A stretch of 64,000 nt of DNA, taken from contig NZ_BDAV01000010.1 in assembly GCF_001612635.1 (NCBI RefSeq), positions 62,001-126,000 of the forward strand, read 5' to 3'. Below the pieces are notes generated by a model. The model did no database searches, had not been told where the DNA came from, and was given only the letters and a program-made list of their open reading frames with translations. The stretch is from Nocardia africana NBRC 100379 (GTDB lineage: Bacteria; Actinomycetota; Actinomycetes; Mycobacteriales; Mycobacteriaceae). This document shows, one piece after another, positions 25,290 through 34,122 of the stretch (the first letter of the stretch is position 1; each line of letters opens with the position of its first letter). The translations under genes and the position numbers were made by a program.

Positions 25290-26594
25290 ATGGTTAGCGT
25301 CTCCACATCCGCCCGGCCGCTGTCGGGACCTCGCATGCCGGGAGCCCACCGCATCGGTCGGCTCGTCTGGCTGGTTCCGGTACTGCTGGTCGCCCTGAGT
25401 GTGTTCTGGCTGTTGCGACCCAGCTGGCCGCTGCAGCCGATCAAGCGCGAATTCATCGACCTCCAGGTGTATCGCCTGGGCGTGCAGGCGATGTGGGACG
25501 GCGCCGATATGTACGGCAGTCTTCCGAAAACCACGCTCGGGATCAGTCTGCCGTTCATCTACCCGCCCTTCGCCGCGGTGGCGCTGGGCCCGTTCGCACT
25601 GCTGCCGTGGAACGCCGCGGCGATCAGCTTCTTCGTGGTTTCCACGCTGGCACTGGCGATCACGCTCTATCTGGTGGCCCGCCGGGTCTGGGGCAGCGGC
25701 GGCACCGAGGTGGTGCTGTGGGCGAGCGCCTGCGCGATTCCGCTGGGCATGCTGCTGGAACCGGTGCATTCGACACTGGATTTCGGACAGGTCAATCTAC
25801 TGCTGATGGTGCTGGTCGCCGCGGACTGCCTGCCCGCACGCACCCGCTGGCCGCGCGGCGTCCTGGTCGGCATCGCCGCGGCGATCAAACTGACACCGGC
25901 CGCCTTCGTCCTCTATTTCCTGGTTCGCCGCGACTATCGCTCCGCGCTCACCGCGGCGATCACCGGCGCCGTCGCCACCGGCATCGCGTTCGCCCTGATG
26001 CCGCACGAATCGGTGAAGTACTGGTTCGGCGGGATGGGCAATGTCTCCGGGCTCAGCGGCTCGGCCTTCCGGACCAATCAATCGATTCAGGGCGTGCTGT
26101 CGCGCTTCCAGGTTCCCGAACCGGCGTTCACCGCCCTGTGGGCGCTGCTGAGTCTGGCGCTGCTGGTCCTGGTCGTGGCGGCGATGCGGCGCGCGGTCGC
26201 CGATCCGGCGCTCGCCTTGGCGTTCAACGCCGTCTTCACGCTGCTGGTGTCGCCGATTTCGTGGTCGCACCACTGGGTCTGGATCGCGCCGGGCCTGCTG
26301 GCCGCCGTCGGCGTCGCGACTCGGCTACCTCGCCGGCCGGCGATGATCTGGTACGCGATCATCATCGCGACCGCGGTCGTGTTCACCATCGGCCCGCAGA
26401 ACTGGGAACCCGGCGACAACAACCGCGAACTGGCCTGGACGCCGTGGCAGCATCTGGTCGGCGACACCTACGTGTGGCTGAGCGTGCTGCTCGTCGCCCT
26501 GTACGTCGTCACCGGACCGCGGCCCACGACGCAGGAACCGCTGCTGCCCGCGTCGTTGCGTTCGCTGCGCACCAAGGTGTCCACGGAGTCCTGA
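25290..26594 (+). CDS. GT87-type polyprenyl-phosphate-mannose-dependent mannosyltransferase
   Basis: A 434-residue integral membrane protein with about ten helices, of the GT-C superfamily family DUF2029/GT87. The first external loop carries the acidic motif FIDLQVYRLGVQAMWDGADMYG, where the Asp is the likely catalytic residue in PimE/Rv2181-like alpha-1,2-mannosyltransferases. VHSTLDFGQVNLLLM, AAIKLTPAAFVLYFL and SPISWSHHWVWIAPG are further family blocks. It should transfer mannose from decaprenyl-phosphomannose onto lipoglycans (PIM, LM or LAM) on the periplasmic face. The exact acceptor is not predictable. Confidence 0.87.
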   Translation: MVSVSTSARPLSGPRMPGAHRIGRLVWLVPVLLVALSVFWLLRPSWPLQPIKREFIDLQVYRLGVQAMWDGADMYGSLPKTTLGISLPFIYPPFAAVALGPFALLPWNAAAISFFVVSTLALAITLYLVARRVWGSGGTEVVLWASACAIPLGMLLEPVHSTLDFGQVNLLLMVLVAADCLPARTRWPRGVLVGIAAAIKLTPAAFVLYFLVRRDYRSALTAAITGAVATGIAFALMPHESVKYWFGGMGNVSGLSGSAFRTNQSIQGVLSRFQVPEPAFTALWALLSLALLVLVVAAMRRAVADPALALAFNAVFTLLVSPISWSHHWVWIAPGLLAAVGVATRLPRRPAMIWYAIIIATAVVFTIGPQNWEPGDNNRELAWTPWQHLVGDTYVWLSVLLVALYVVTGPRPTTQEPLLPASLRSLRTKVSTES

Positions 26595-26730
26595 GCCGAC
26601 ACGCCAGGCGCAATCGATCGGTAAATCGCTGGGGCACCCTCCGCCAGCTGCCACCGGGCGTCGGCGACACACCACCGGCGATCTCTGAACACCCCGGTCA
26701 TCCTGCCCTTCCGTCGTACCGTAGATAAAT

Positions 26731-27594
26731 ATGGACGACAACACGCCGACCGCGGAAGGTGATCCCACCCGCCCCGATCGGCAGCTGATCCAGCGGCGAG
26801 AGCAAGCCTGGAGCAACTACCAGCGGGCTTGCGCCGATCTCGCCGGCACCCGGATCCGCGCCAATCTCGACGGATGGAAACGCTGGCTGCGCATTCTGCC
26901 CGGGGCGGCGGTCGATCAGGCCGAACGGCGCCGCGACGAGATCCGGGCCGAATTGGCGCGACATTGCGTCGGGGCCGACGACCATCGGTGGGGCGTGCTG
27001 TCGGGCGGCGACACCGGAACCTTCGGCGGCTGTTTCGGACTCGAGCACACCATCGGTCAGCTCGCCGAGCGCTACGGCAAGACCGATCCGCACTGGGTGC
27101 GCGGCCTGCGCGAAACAGCGCGCAGGACCACCGATATCCGTCCGCTCGCCGCCGACGGTGACCGCACGGCCGTCACCGATCTCACCGATCGCGTGGTGCA
27201 GGCGGTCCGCATGGCGCCCGACGACGAGGCGCGGCGCCGGCTCGTCGTGCACCTGCCCGGCGAGGTGCGCCCGGTGCCGGCGGATCCGGCGACGATGGCC
27301 GGAGATCAGGGTCCGGTCGCGGTTCAGTTCGACATCTATGCCAGCACTGTCAAACTCGATCACATCGATGTGATTCCGCCGCTGCGCCGGATGGGCCTGG
27401 GCACCGCGACGCTGCGCCACCTGTGCCGCACCGCCGACGCGCACGGCATGCATATCGTCGCGCAGCTGGTCCCCACGTTCCGCGACGACGATTCGGCGGT
27501 TCCGATCCTGGCGCGCTGGTTCCGCGAACAGGGTTTCGAGGTGACCGAACGACTGGGCGGGCGGGTCGTACGGGCCCCCGCCAGCATCCCCTAG
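26731..27594 (+). CDS. GNAT-fold N-acetyltransferase-like protein
   Basis: A 287-residue cytoplasmic protein. The C-terminal part (about 190-280) has the acetyl-CoA-binding signature HIDVIPPLRRMGLGTATLRHLC, followed by a helix and a WFREQGFEVTERLGG strand typical of GNAT folds. The N-terminal part (1-185) is helical and charged, with no family I recognise; it carries a helix with KRWLRILPGAAVDQAERRRDEIRAEL. The substrate is unknown. The gene is convergent with the alpha/beta hydrolase, whose stop is 16 bases away. Confidence 0.75.
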   Translation: MDDNTPTAEGDPTRPDRQLIQRREQAWSNYQRACADLAGTRIRANLDGWKRWLRILPGAAVDQAERRRDEIRAELARHCVGADDHRWGVLSGGDTGTFGGCFGLEHTIGQLAERYGKTDPHWVRGLRETARRTTDIRPLAADGDRTAVTDLTDRVVQAVRMAPDDEARRRLVVHLPGEVRPVPADPATMAGDQGPVAVQFDIYASTVKLDHIDVIPPLRRMGLGTATLRHLCRTADAHGMHIVAQLVPTFRDDDSAVPILARWFREQGFEVTERLGGRVVRAPASIP

Positions 27595-27610
27595 CCGGCC
27601 GTCACGCCGA

Positions 27611-28435
27611 TCACCGTGTGCGCGTGAGGAATTCACCGATCGCCGGGGCCAGTTCGGCGGCGACCGGGTCGTTGCTCACACCGGGCAGCTCCCGCAATTC
27701 GGCGTTCGGGAGCACCTCGGCCATCTTCTTGGCTCCCTTGGTGAGCGCCGGCGCGGAACGATCGCCGATCAGCAGCAGCGTCGGCGCGGTCAGCGCGGCC
27801 CAGTCCTCCGGCTGGATGGTCTCACCGCGCGAAAACGGTTTCAGCACAGCGAAATCGTGGGCCGTCGAATCGGCGGTGGCGGCCAGCTTCTTCCACACCG
27901 ACGACATCCGCATCACCGCGACGACCAGTCCCGGTACGCCCATCACCTTGGTCATGTAGTACCGGACCGCACCGCTGCGCTTGCCCGCCGCGATGCGCTC
28001 GCGCAGTTTCTCCTCCGCGTCCTTGGGCGGCACGTGATCCTTCGGGTCGACCACGAACGGCGGTTCGAACGCGACCACGTCGGTGATCCCCGTGATCGCG
28101 CCCGAGCGCGCGGCCAGCAGCGCCAGGATCGCGCCCGAGCCCCAGCCGAACAGGGCGGCCGATCCGCCCTCGGCCTCGACCAGCGCGCGGATGTCGGCGA
28201 TCTCGTTGGCGGCGTCGTAGACGCCCGGCGAGTCCGCGCTGTCGCCCCGGCCGCGCCGGTCGTAGTTGAGCACGCGCAGGCCGTAGTTCTCGGCCAGCGC
28301 CTGCGCCAGCTCGACGGTGTTGGGCACCTGCCGATAACCGAATGCGCCGCTGATCAGCACGACGGTTCCCGCACTGCCGGAACCGATCCGGTCGAAGGCG
28401 ATGGTGGTGCCGTCCTGCGACGTCACGGTCTGCAT
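27611..28435 (-). CDS. Alpha/beta hydrolase
   Basis: A 274-residue hydrolase. The oxyanion region VVLISGAFGYRQ, then LNYDRRGRGDSADSP, the nucleophile elbow FGWGSGA with Ser near residue 108, catalytic Asp region LLLIGDRSAPALTKGA, and His expected in the C-terminal ELPGVSNDPVAAELAP segment. That last stretch has no His; the catalytic His seems missing or displaced, so activity is uncertain. This kind of lysophospholipase-like hydrolase is common in Nocardia. The divergent neighbour is the DUF1266 gene. Confidence 0.8.
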   Translation of the reverse strand: MQTVTSQDGTTIAFDRIGSGSAGTVVLISGAFGYRQVPNTVELAQALAENYGLRVLNYDRRGRGDSADSPGVYDAANEIADIRALVEAEGGSAALFGWGSGAILALLAARSGAITGITDVVAFEPPFVVDPKDHVPPKDAEEKLRERIAAGKRSGAVRYYMTKVMGVPGLVVAVMRMSSVWKKLAATADSTAHDFAVLKPFSRGETIQPEDWAALTAPTLLLIGDRSAPALTKGAKKMAEVLPNAELRELPGVSNDPVAAELAPAIGEFLTRTR

Positions 28436-28549
28436 GTCCTACTCCTTCGCGGGCCGGGGTTCGGTTCGAAAGTACGCGATGGGTTCGCGAGCACCGGCGG
28501 GGCAGGTCGGTAGGCTCGCACGGACAGTATTCACGGGCGAGGGGGTGCA

Positions 28550-29413
28550 GTGGTGACGATGGTCGCCGGACCGCACGGACTGCCGCGCGTCAGCGGATTT
28601 CCGAGTTCGGATTTCGATCCCGGCTCGGACAAATGGTCGGGTGTCGCGATCGGCGAGGATCGCATCCGGGCGCTGGCGATCGGTGCGTACTACGGCCGCA
28701 GCTGGAGCTCCTACAACGACACCGTCGCCTTCCAGCCCGAACACCCCGGAAGTTCGGAGACCCGGCGCGAATCCACCATCGAGGGCCTGCACGAATCGTG
28801 GGGTGTCGACAACGCCGAGGACGCGCGCGACACCATCGGCCGACTGCTGAGCGGGATGCACGCACCGCTGTTCGCGATGGTGCATCCGCTGGCCACCGCC
28901 GCCGCCCAGGACACCACCCGCGTCGACCGCACCGGCCTCGCCGACAGCCACCGCGAATTCCTGCACACCGTGTCCGAGGTGCGCGGCTACCGCGGTGTCA
29001 ACGGCATCGACCGCGACTACGACGCCTGGTTGCAGGCCATCAAATTCGGCATCGTCGACCGGCTGCCGCAACCGCTGAACACCGACGCCACCGCCTGGGA
29101 TCTCTCGCGCATCGTCTTCATCGCCCGGGCCGCGCACACCGCCGGATATCTGGACGAGGACGAGGCGTGGACGCTGCTGGGCCGCGCGCTCGCCAAAGCC
29201 CAGCAGCACTACCGCAATTGGCGGCAGTTCGCGGCCGGTTTCCTCACCGGCGCCATCTTCTGGGCGGCCACTCAGGATCTCGCCGCGGCCAAGGAACAGG
29301 TCGACGAGCGCCGCTGGATGATCCGCGGCCTGCTGATGCGCCCGTCGAGTCCGTGGCGGCGCGTGGCGCTGCATCCGGGCGCGCCGGTGTTCGGCCTCTC
29401 CCCGTTCCACTGA
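28550..29413 (+). CDS. DUF1266 family protein
   Basis: A 287-residue cytoplasmic protein. The DUF1266 pattern is clear: HESWGVDNAEDARDTIGRLL (start of domain, about 80-100), then AWDLSRIVFIARAAHTAGYLDEDEAW (about 183-208), and a repeated Trp motif YRNWRQFAAGFLTGAIFWAA. These agree with the helical DUF1266 domain of proteobacterial and actinobacterial proteins. Function unknown; the domain is often in gene neighbourhoods of contact-dependent systems, but not here. GTG 28550 or GTG 28553 are equivalent starts with GAGGGGG upstream. Confidence 0.85.
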   Translation: MVTMVAGPHGLPRVSGFPSSDFDPGSDKWSGVAIGEDRIRALAIGAYYGRSWSSYNDTVAFQPEHPGSSETRRESTIEGLHESWGVDNAEDARDTIGRLLSGMHAPLFAMVHPLATAAAQDTTRVDRTGLADSHREFLHTVSEVRGYRGVNGIDRDYDAWLQAIKFGIVDRLPQPLNTDATAWDLSRIVFIARAAHTAGYLDEDEAWTLLGRALAKAQQHYRNWRQFAAGFLTGAIFWAATQDLAAAKEQVDERRWMIRGLLMRPSSPWRRVALHPGAPVFGLSPFH

Positions 29414-29419
29414 CGGCGG

Positions 29420-30301
29420 CTATTGCGGCATCGCGCGCAGAATGCCGACGCCCTCCCATTTGAACTGCTCGGTGTCGACCATGCCGAGTTTGCGCCGCTC
29501 CACCAGTAACTGCCATTCGCCGAACAGATCCAGCGACGACGGGCGCGCCATCACGATGGAACCGTCGACATGTTCGATCTCGCAGGCCAGCCGCACGGCA
29601 CCGTCGACGCGCAGCAGATCCTCGGCCTCGGTGGAGACGAATTCCAAATCCGTGTTGCCGTCCGAAATGCGCAGTGTCGCCACCGATCCGGGCGGCGCGG
29701 CCACATCGCTGCGATCCAGCGCGGCCACCGGGAATTCGTAAGTGGCCCCGGCCGATACGAACAGCAGCCGCAGGGTGGTGATCACGACCAGCCCCGGCGC
29801 CCCGCGATGACCGCACGGTGCGCATTCGAGGACGTATTCGTCCGGGCGGGCGTAGGCGTGCAGTGCCGCCAGCTCCCGCGGGCACATCTCCGGGGTGCGC
29901 ATCCGGGCGGCCGCGCGCGACACGTCGGGGCGGATCGGGCCGTACTGCCCCGGAACCGGCCGGGGCGGGGTCAGATTCGGGCGCTGCCGCACGATGCGTC
30001 GCATCTCGAGCAGATCGTCGCCGATCGCGCGGACCAGTGTGGCGGCCTGGGTGAACACCTCGGGTTCGAGAAAGATCGTCGCCGGATTGCGCCGGGTGGC
30101 AACGCCTTTGATCACATAGTCCGGCGCCCGGAAATACAGCAGGATCAGCAGGTCACCGCTGTCGGCCTCGGCGAGGCAGGCGTCGCGCAGATCGCAGACC
30201 CGCACATCGAGGGCGACATCGTCGTCGACGCCCAGTGGAGTGGTGGTGATACGCCCGTCGGCATATCTGACCGCGGTCCGACGCCCCCACACCTCCAGCA
30301 C
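29420..30301 (-). CDS. Protein of unknown function with PH-like core and SHOCT-like tail
   Basis: A 293-residue cytoplasmic protein, not recognised as a named family. The central part (about 160-250) reads like a PH/GRAM-like domain that begins ARPDEYVLECAPCGHR and continues with APGLVVITTLRLLFVSAGATYEFPVAALDRS. A Cys pair (CAPCGH) there could bind metal. The end (about 262-293) resembles a short SHOCT-like helical tail (FGEWQLLVERRKLGMVDTEQFKWEGVG). It is convergent with DUF1266 (6-bp gap). The GTG at 30301 has no strong ribosome site. Confidence 0.6.
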   Translation of the reverse strand: MLEVWGRRTAVRYADGRITTTPLGVDDDVALDVRVCDLRDACLAEADSGDLLILLYFRAPDYVIKGVATRRNPATIFLEPEVFTQAATLVRAIGDDLLEMRRIVRQRPNLTPPRPVPGQYGPIRPDVSRAAARMRTPEMCPRELAALHAYARPDEYVLECAPCGHRGAPGLVVITTLRLLFVSAGATYEFPVAALDRSDVAAPPGSVATLRISDGNTDLEFVSTEAEDLLRVDGAVRLACEIEHVDGSIVMARPSSLDLFGEWQLLVERRKLGMVDTEQFKWEGVGILRAMPQ

Positions 30302-30394
30302 TGCCGCATCCTCCCCATCCGACCCGGTGAGACCTCATCGGGGACGGATTCTACCGAGAGACCCCCACCGTTCCGGGTATCCGGCGAACGCCGA

Positions 30395-30490
30395 TCAGAG
30401 GTTGCCGGCGAACATGCTCGCGAGTCCGGTGGCGGTCGCCACGGCGGCGCTGCCCGTGCTGAGTGCGGCGATGAGAAGTGCGATGATCAC
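30395..30490 (-). CDS. 31-residue hydrophobic peptide gene
   Basis: A GTG-started frame of 31 codons (MIIALLIAALSTG..., ending SMFAGNL) with GAAAGG eight bases upstream. The peptide is a single hydrophobic Ala/Leu/Ile-rich segment with no charged residues. It is too short for gene callers, lies in a 409-bp gap between two genes, and has a good ribosome site, so I consider it a probable small membrane peptide or toxin-like peptide. No partner antisense RNA is visible by eye. Function unknown. Confidence 0.5.
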   Translation of the reverse strand: MIIALLIAALSTGSAAVATATGLASMFAGNL

Positions 30491-30710
30491 GGTCCCGACC
30501 TTTCGATATGACGCATACGGTCGAAACGTACTGCGGCGCAACGAGCTTCACCAGCACGCCGGCGAAATTCCCGGCAACCTCGACGCCGATCGACAGCACA
30601 TTGCCAGGAATGCCGGCGCGGCCGGTGCGCTGTCTGCCGCCACAAGGGCAGCCGACACGCCAACCGGATGATCGTGTCCGGCCCGTGAATGTGAATGGCA
30701 CACTTGCCGA
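30491..30710. promoter_or_regulatory. Divergent intergenic region
   Basis: Between the 31-residue peptide gene (minus) and the PAP2 gene (plus). It probably contains both promoters. Reading frames across it are not convincing. Confidence 0.35.
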
Positions 30711-31733
30711 ATGCTCGGTGTACATCCGGAGACCACCGAAATCGCGGAGCCGACCGTTTCCCGGCGGTTGATCCGCTACGCCGTGCGGCTCACCTATCTG
30801 GCGGCACTGGCCGCGGCCTTGATCACCCGAGCCTTACCAGGGGACCGTGTCCAGGAGGCCGCGTGGATGATCGGCGGCGTTCTCGCCTTCACCATCGACC
30901 GGCCCTGGCGTCAGCACATCCGGGTACTGACCGACTGGCTGCCGCTGATCGCCGCGCTCATGGTCTACGACTACACCCGCGACCTCGCCGACAAACTCGG
31001 CATGCCGCTGCGCATGCACGAACTCGTCGACATCGACCGATGGATGTTCGGCGGCACCGTGCCGACGATCTGGTTGCAGGACCATCTGGCCGGCGGCGGC
31101 CGGCCCTGGTGGACACCGATCATCGGCGTTGTCTACACGACCCATTTCATCCTGCCGTGGGCCGTCGCGGCGATCTTCTACGTGTACTCGCGGCCGCTGT
31201 GGGTCCGGTACATGCGCCGGATTCTGTTGCTGTCGTATCTGGCGCTGGTCACCTATGTGCTGGTGCCCGCGGCGCCGCCCTGGTACGCGGGCCGCGAAGG
31301 AGCCATCCCGGAACACGTGCGCCGCATCTCCGGTTTCGGGCTCGGCGTGGTCGATCCCAACGTGAGTGCGCAATGGCTCGAGGACCACGGCAATTTCGTC
31401 GCCGCCGTGCCCTCGCTCCACACGGCGTTCTCGGTACTGGTGGCCGCGACACTGTGGCCGCTGACGCGACAGTGGTGGCTGCGCGCGATCCTGGTGATCT
31501 ATCCGTGCGCGATGGGCTTCACCCTCGTCTACGGCGGCGAGCACTGGGTTTTCGATGTGCTGCTCGGCGGCGTCTACACGGCGTTCACCATCCTCATCAC
31601 GCGCGTGTGGGAGAACTGGCGGGCGGGCCGGGCCCTGCTCGGTCCGCTGCCCGCGGCCGACCGGAGTGACGAGCCGGAGGCGGCCCGGCCCGTGACGCCG
31701 CAGGCGGAGGGGGCCGAGCTCGACCCGGTGTGA
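30711..31733 (+). CDS. PAP2-superfamily membrane phosphatase (inositolphosphotransferase/Aur1-like)
   Basis: A 340-residue integral membrane protein with about six helices. The PAP2 catalytic motifs are VAAVPSLHTAFSVL (the SxxH motif, His near residue 232) and GGEHWVFDVLLGG (distal His and Asp, near 280). An extra N-terminal helix pair and the PAAPPWYAGREG loop place it with PAP2_3/inositol phosphorylceramide-synthase-like enzymes of actinobacteria, which transfer or hydrolyse lipid phosphates at the outer face. The natural substrate is unknown. The C-terminal 35 residues are disordered and Glu/Pro-rich. Confidence 0.87.
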   Translation: MLGVHPETTEIAEPTVSRRLIRYAVRLTYLAALAAALITRALPGDRVQEAAWMIGGVLAFTIDRPWRQHIRVLTDWLPLIAALMVYDYTRDLADKLGMPLRMHELVDIDRWMFGGTVPTIWLQDHLAGGGRPWWTPIIGVVYTTHFILPWAVAAIFYVYSRPLWVRYMRRILLLSYLALVTYVLVPAAPPWYAGREGAIPEHVRRISGFGLGVVDPNVSAQWLEDHGNFVAAVPSLHTAFSVLVAATLWPLTRQWWLRAILVIYPCAMGFTLVYGGEHWVFDVLLGGVYTAFTILITRVWENWRAGRALLGPLPAADRSDEPEAARPVTPQAEGAELDPV

Positions 31734-31973
31734 CGAGCGTCTCTCCAGTTCGCACTGTCCGGAACAGCCGCAGGTGGGCAGCTGTTTCTCGCGGCTATCG
31801 CTGCACTTCGGAGCGGAAAATCGGGTGCTCGCACGTCCGATTCACCGGAATACTTGCGCGGCACCGATGAGTTGAGTGGGTCACGGTCGTCAGGTCTGGT
31901 GTGGCGTTCGAGACACAGAGGGGTGACTCGGCGTCGGTCAGACATTCTGCGTTCGCAACACCCGGAGGTACAC
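31734..31973. promoter_or_regulatory. Promoter region of the MFS exporter gene
   Basis: A 240-bp intergenic region before the MFS gene. It ends with CCGGAGGTACAC directly before the ATG, a strong ribosome site. No gene is visible in it. Confidence 0.5.
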
Positions 31974-33443
31974 ATGCCCGCCGAACCAGTCCATCGCCCG
32001 GCCGGACGGCGAACCCCCGCGGTGATCCGACTGCTGGTCCTCGCGACCTTCGTGGTGATCCTCAACGAGACCATCATGATCAACGCGATCCCCCGCCTGA
32101 TGACCGATCTGCACGTCACCGAGCGATCCGCGCAGTGGGTGTCGACCGCGTTCATGCTCACCATGGCCGCCGTCATCCCCGTCACCGGATGGTTCCTGCA
32201 GCGCGTCACCACCCGCCGCGCCTACGCGCTCGCGATGGGCGTCTTCCTCGCCGGCACCCTGCTGTCGGCCGCGGCGCCGTCGTTCGCCGTGCTGCTCGTC
32301 GGTCGCGTCGTACAGGCCGGCGGCACCGCGGTGATGATGCCGCTGCTCATGACCACCCTGATGACCGTCGTGCCCGAACACGATCGCGGCCGGGTCATGG
32401 GTAACGTCACCCTCGCCATCTCGGTCGCTCCGGCCATGGGTCCCGTCATCTCCGGCCTGGTACTCCAGATCGGTTCCTGGCGTTGGCTTTTCCTGCTGGT
32501 GCTGCCCATCGCCGGTGTTGTGACCTTCTTCGGCCTGCGGAAACTCGAGAACGTCGGCGAACCCGAGAGCGGCGCGATCGATTGGGCCAGTGTCGTTCTC
32601 GCGGCTCTGGGCTTCGGCAGCCTGGTCTTCGGCCTCAGCCGGTTCGAGGTGGGCAATATCGTGATCCCGGCACTGATCGTCGCGGCCGGCGTGGCCTTGA
32701 TCGCCGTGTTCGCCGCCCGCCAGATTCGCCTGCAGCGCACCGGATCTCCCCTGATGGATCTGCGAATCCTGTTGTCCGGCACCTACACCAAGGCGCTCGT
32801 GCTCATGGCGGTGGCGTTCCTGGCAATGATGGGCTCGATGATCCTGCTGCCGCTGTACCTGCAGAACCTGCGGTCGCTGTCACCGCTGGAAACCGGTCTG
32901 CTGGTGATGCCGGGCGGGTTGGCGATGGGTCTGCTGGGGCCGACGATCGGGCGGCTGTTCGACCGCTTCGGCGGGCGCATGCTGGTGATTCCCGGCGCGA
33001 TCGGCATCACCGCGGCGCTGGCCGGTTTCACCCGCATCTCGCTGACCATGCCGTACTGGCAGCTGCTGGCGCTGCACATCCTGCTGATGGTGTCGCTGGC
33101 CGCGGCCTTCACGCCGGTCTTCACCCTCGGCCTGGGCGCGCTGCCGCAGCATCTGTACTCGCACGGCAGCTCGATGCTCGGCACCCTGCAGCAGGTGGCC
33201 GCGGCCTTCGGCACCGCCCTGGTGGTCACGGTGATGACCGCTCGCGCCACCACCCTCACCGATCGCGGGATCGCCCCGCTGGTCGCCCACCTGTCGGGTA
33301 TGCGGCTGGCCTTCGCGATATCCGCCGGCCTGGCGCTGATCGTGATCGTGATGGCGGTGCTGCTGCCCAACCGTGCGGCCTCCTCTGAGGCGGTCGTCCT
33401 CGACTCCGAGGACGCCGAGGACACGGAGATGGTCCGCAGCTGA
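31974..33443 (+). CDS. DHA2-type MFS multidrug exporter
   Basis: A 489-residue transporter with 14 predicted helices (DHA2/EmrB-like, drug:H+ antiporter-2). TM1 reads LVLATFVVILNETIMINAIP with the characteristic acidic E/D in the first helix; TM4-5 has the motif GRVVQAGGTAVMMPL and motif C-like GVVTFFGLR. The ATG at 31974 has GGAGG at good spacing. The substrate is unknown, and no regulator sits directly next to it. It is followed by a very strong terminator (33452-33492) and is probably a monocistronic gene. Confidence 0.9.
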   Translation: MPAEPVHRPAGRRTPAVIRLLVLATFVVILNETIMINAIPRLMTDLHVTERSAQWVSTAFMLTMAAVIPVTGWFLQRVTTRRAYALAMGVFLAGTLLSAAAPSFAVLLVGRVVQAGGTAVMMPLLMTTLMTVVPEHDRGRVMGNVTLAISVAPAMGPVISGLVLQIGSWRWLFLLVLPIAGVVTFFGLRKLENVGEPESGAIDWASVVLAALGFGSLVFGLSRFEVGNIVIPALIVAAGVALIAVFAARQIRLQRTGSPLMDLRILLSGTYTKALVLMAVAFLAMMGSMILLPLYLQNLRSLSPLETGLLVMPGGLAMGLLGPTIGRLFDRFGGRMLVIPGAIGITAALAGFTRISLTMPYWQLLALHILLMVSLAAAFTPVFTLGLGALPQHLYSHGSSMLGTLQQVAAAFGTALVVTVMTARATTLTDRGIAPLVAHLSGMRLAFAISAGLALIVIVMAVLLPNRAASSEAVVLDSEDAEDTEMVRS

Positions 33444-33451
33444 CCACGGAC

Positions 33452-33492
33452 CGACGACGCCCGCGAGATCACCGGTCTCGCGGGCGTCGTCG
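33452..33492. terminator. Very strong bidirectional terminator
   Basis: A perfect 17-bp stem (33452-33468 with 33476-33492) around a 7-base loop, followed by TGTTC, between the MFS gene and the P450 remnant. Confidence 0.9.
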
Positions 33493-33495
33493 TGT

Positions 33496-33987
33496 TCAGC
33501 CGCGATCAGCTCCGGGATGAACCGGCACCGACAGCGGGCCCACGGTGAAGAACGAAGGCGTATAAGGAATTTCGGCGGGATCCACGGCGAGTGTCAGGTC
33601 CGGGAACCGCCGGTACAGGCTCGCCAGTCCGAGCCGCCCCTCCAGCCGGGCCAGCGGTGCGCCGATGCAGTAGCGCGGTCCGTGCCCGAATCCGAGATGC
33701 GGTCGCGGCGGGCGGGTGATGTCGAATTCGTCGGCGGTGTCCCCGTGGTATGCGGTGTCCACTCCGGTGGCCTGGTAGACGACGCCGACCGCGTTCCCCT
33801 TCGGAATCGGGACACCGTCGATCGTCACGTCCTGCAGCGTGAACCGGAAACTCGTCATCATCACCGAGTGCCGATAGCGATCCTCGCCGGCGACAACAAG
33901 ACCTTCGCCCGCGATCACGCGGGGGATGAGACCTGTTGCCCGCGAGATCATCCCAAAGGTCCGGCGCGGCCGGAGCCGGTCGAGCAC
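33496..33987 (-). pseudogene. Cytochrome P450 C-terminal remnant
   Basis: An open frame of 163 codons, of which roughly the last 125 match the P450 C-terminal third: the FRFTLQDVTIDGVPIPKGNAVGV strand region, the DEFDITRPP segment, and the heme-binding loop FGHGPRYCIGAPLARLE with the thiolate Cys. A complete bacterial P450 has about 400 residues, so the N-terminal helices, the I-helix and the ExxR helix are missing. The first 35 residues do not look like a P450. The fragment cannot bind substrate normally. It faces away from the intact acyl-CoA dehydrogenase gene. Confidence 0.85.
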
Positions 33988-34066
33988 CAGCCGTGGGGAG
34001 AGTCGATTTCGCCGGCTCGGGTCGTATGGACACCTCCGCGACGACGACGCGGCAACCGTTCCGAAC

Positions 34067-34080
34067 TAGAACGTGTTCTA
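34067..34080. promoter_or_regulatory. KstR-type operator upstream of the acyl-CoA dehydrogenase
   Basis: The sequence TAGAACGTGTTCTA is a perfect inverted repeat (TAGAAC and GTTCTA separated by GT). It fits the known KstR recognition pattern TnnAACnnGTTnnA exactly. KstR is the TetR-type repressor of cholesterol catabolism genes in mycobacteria and rhodococci. The box is 43 bases before the ATG of the dehydrogenase gene, where a repressor would block transcription. Confidence 0.8.
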
Positions 34081-34122
34081 TATTCGAGGTGACCGTTCCG
34101 GCGATACTCGGGAGTTGACGAC

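Noticed and set aside
30508..30771. An 87-codon plus-strand frame before the PAP2 gene
   Set aside because: It overlaps the start of the PAP2 gene, has no ribosome site and is of low complexity.
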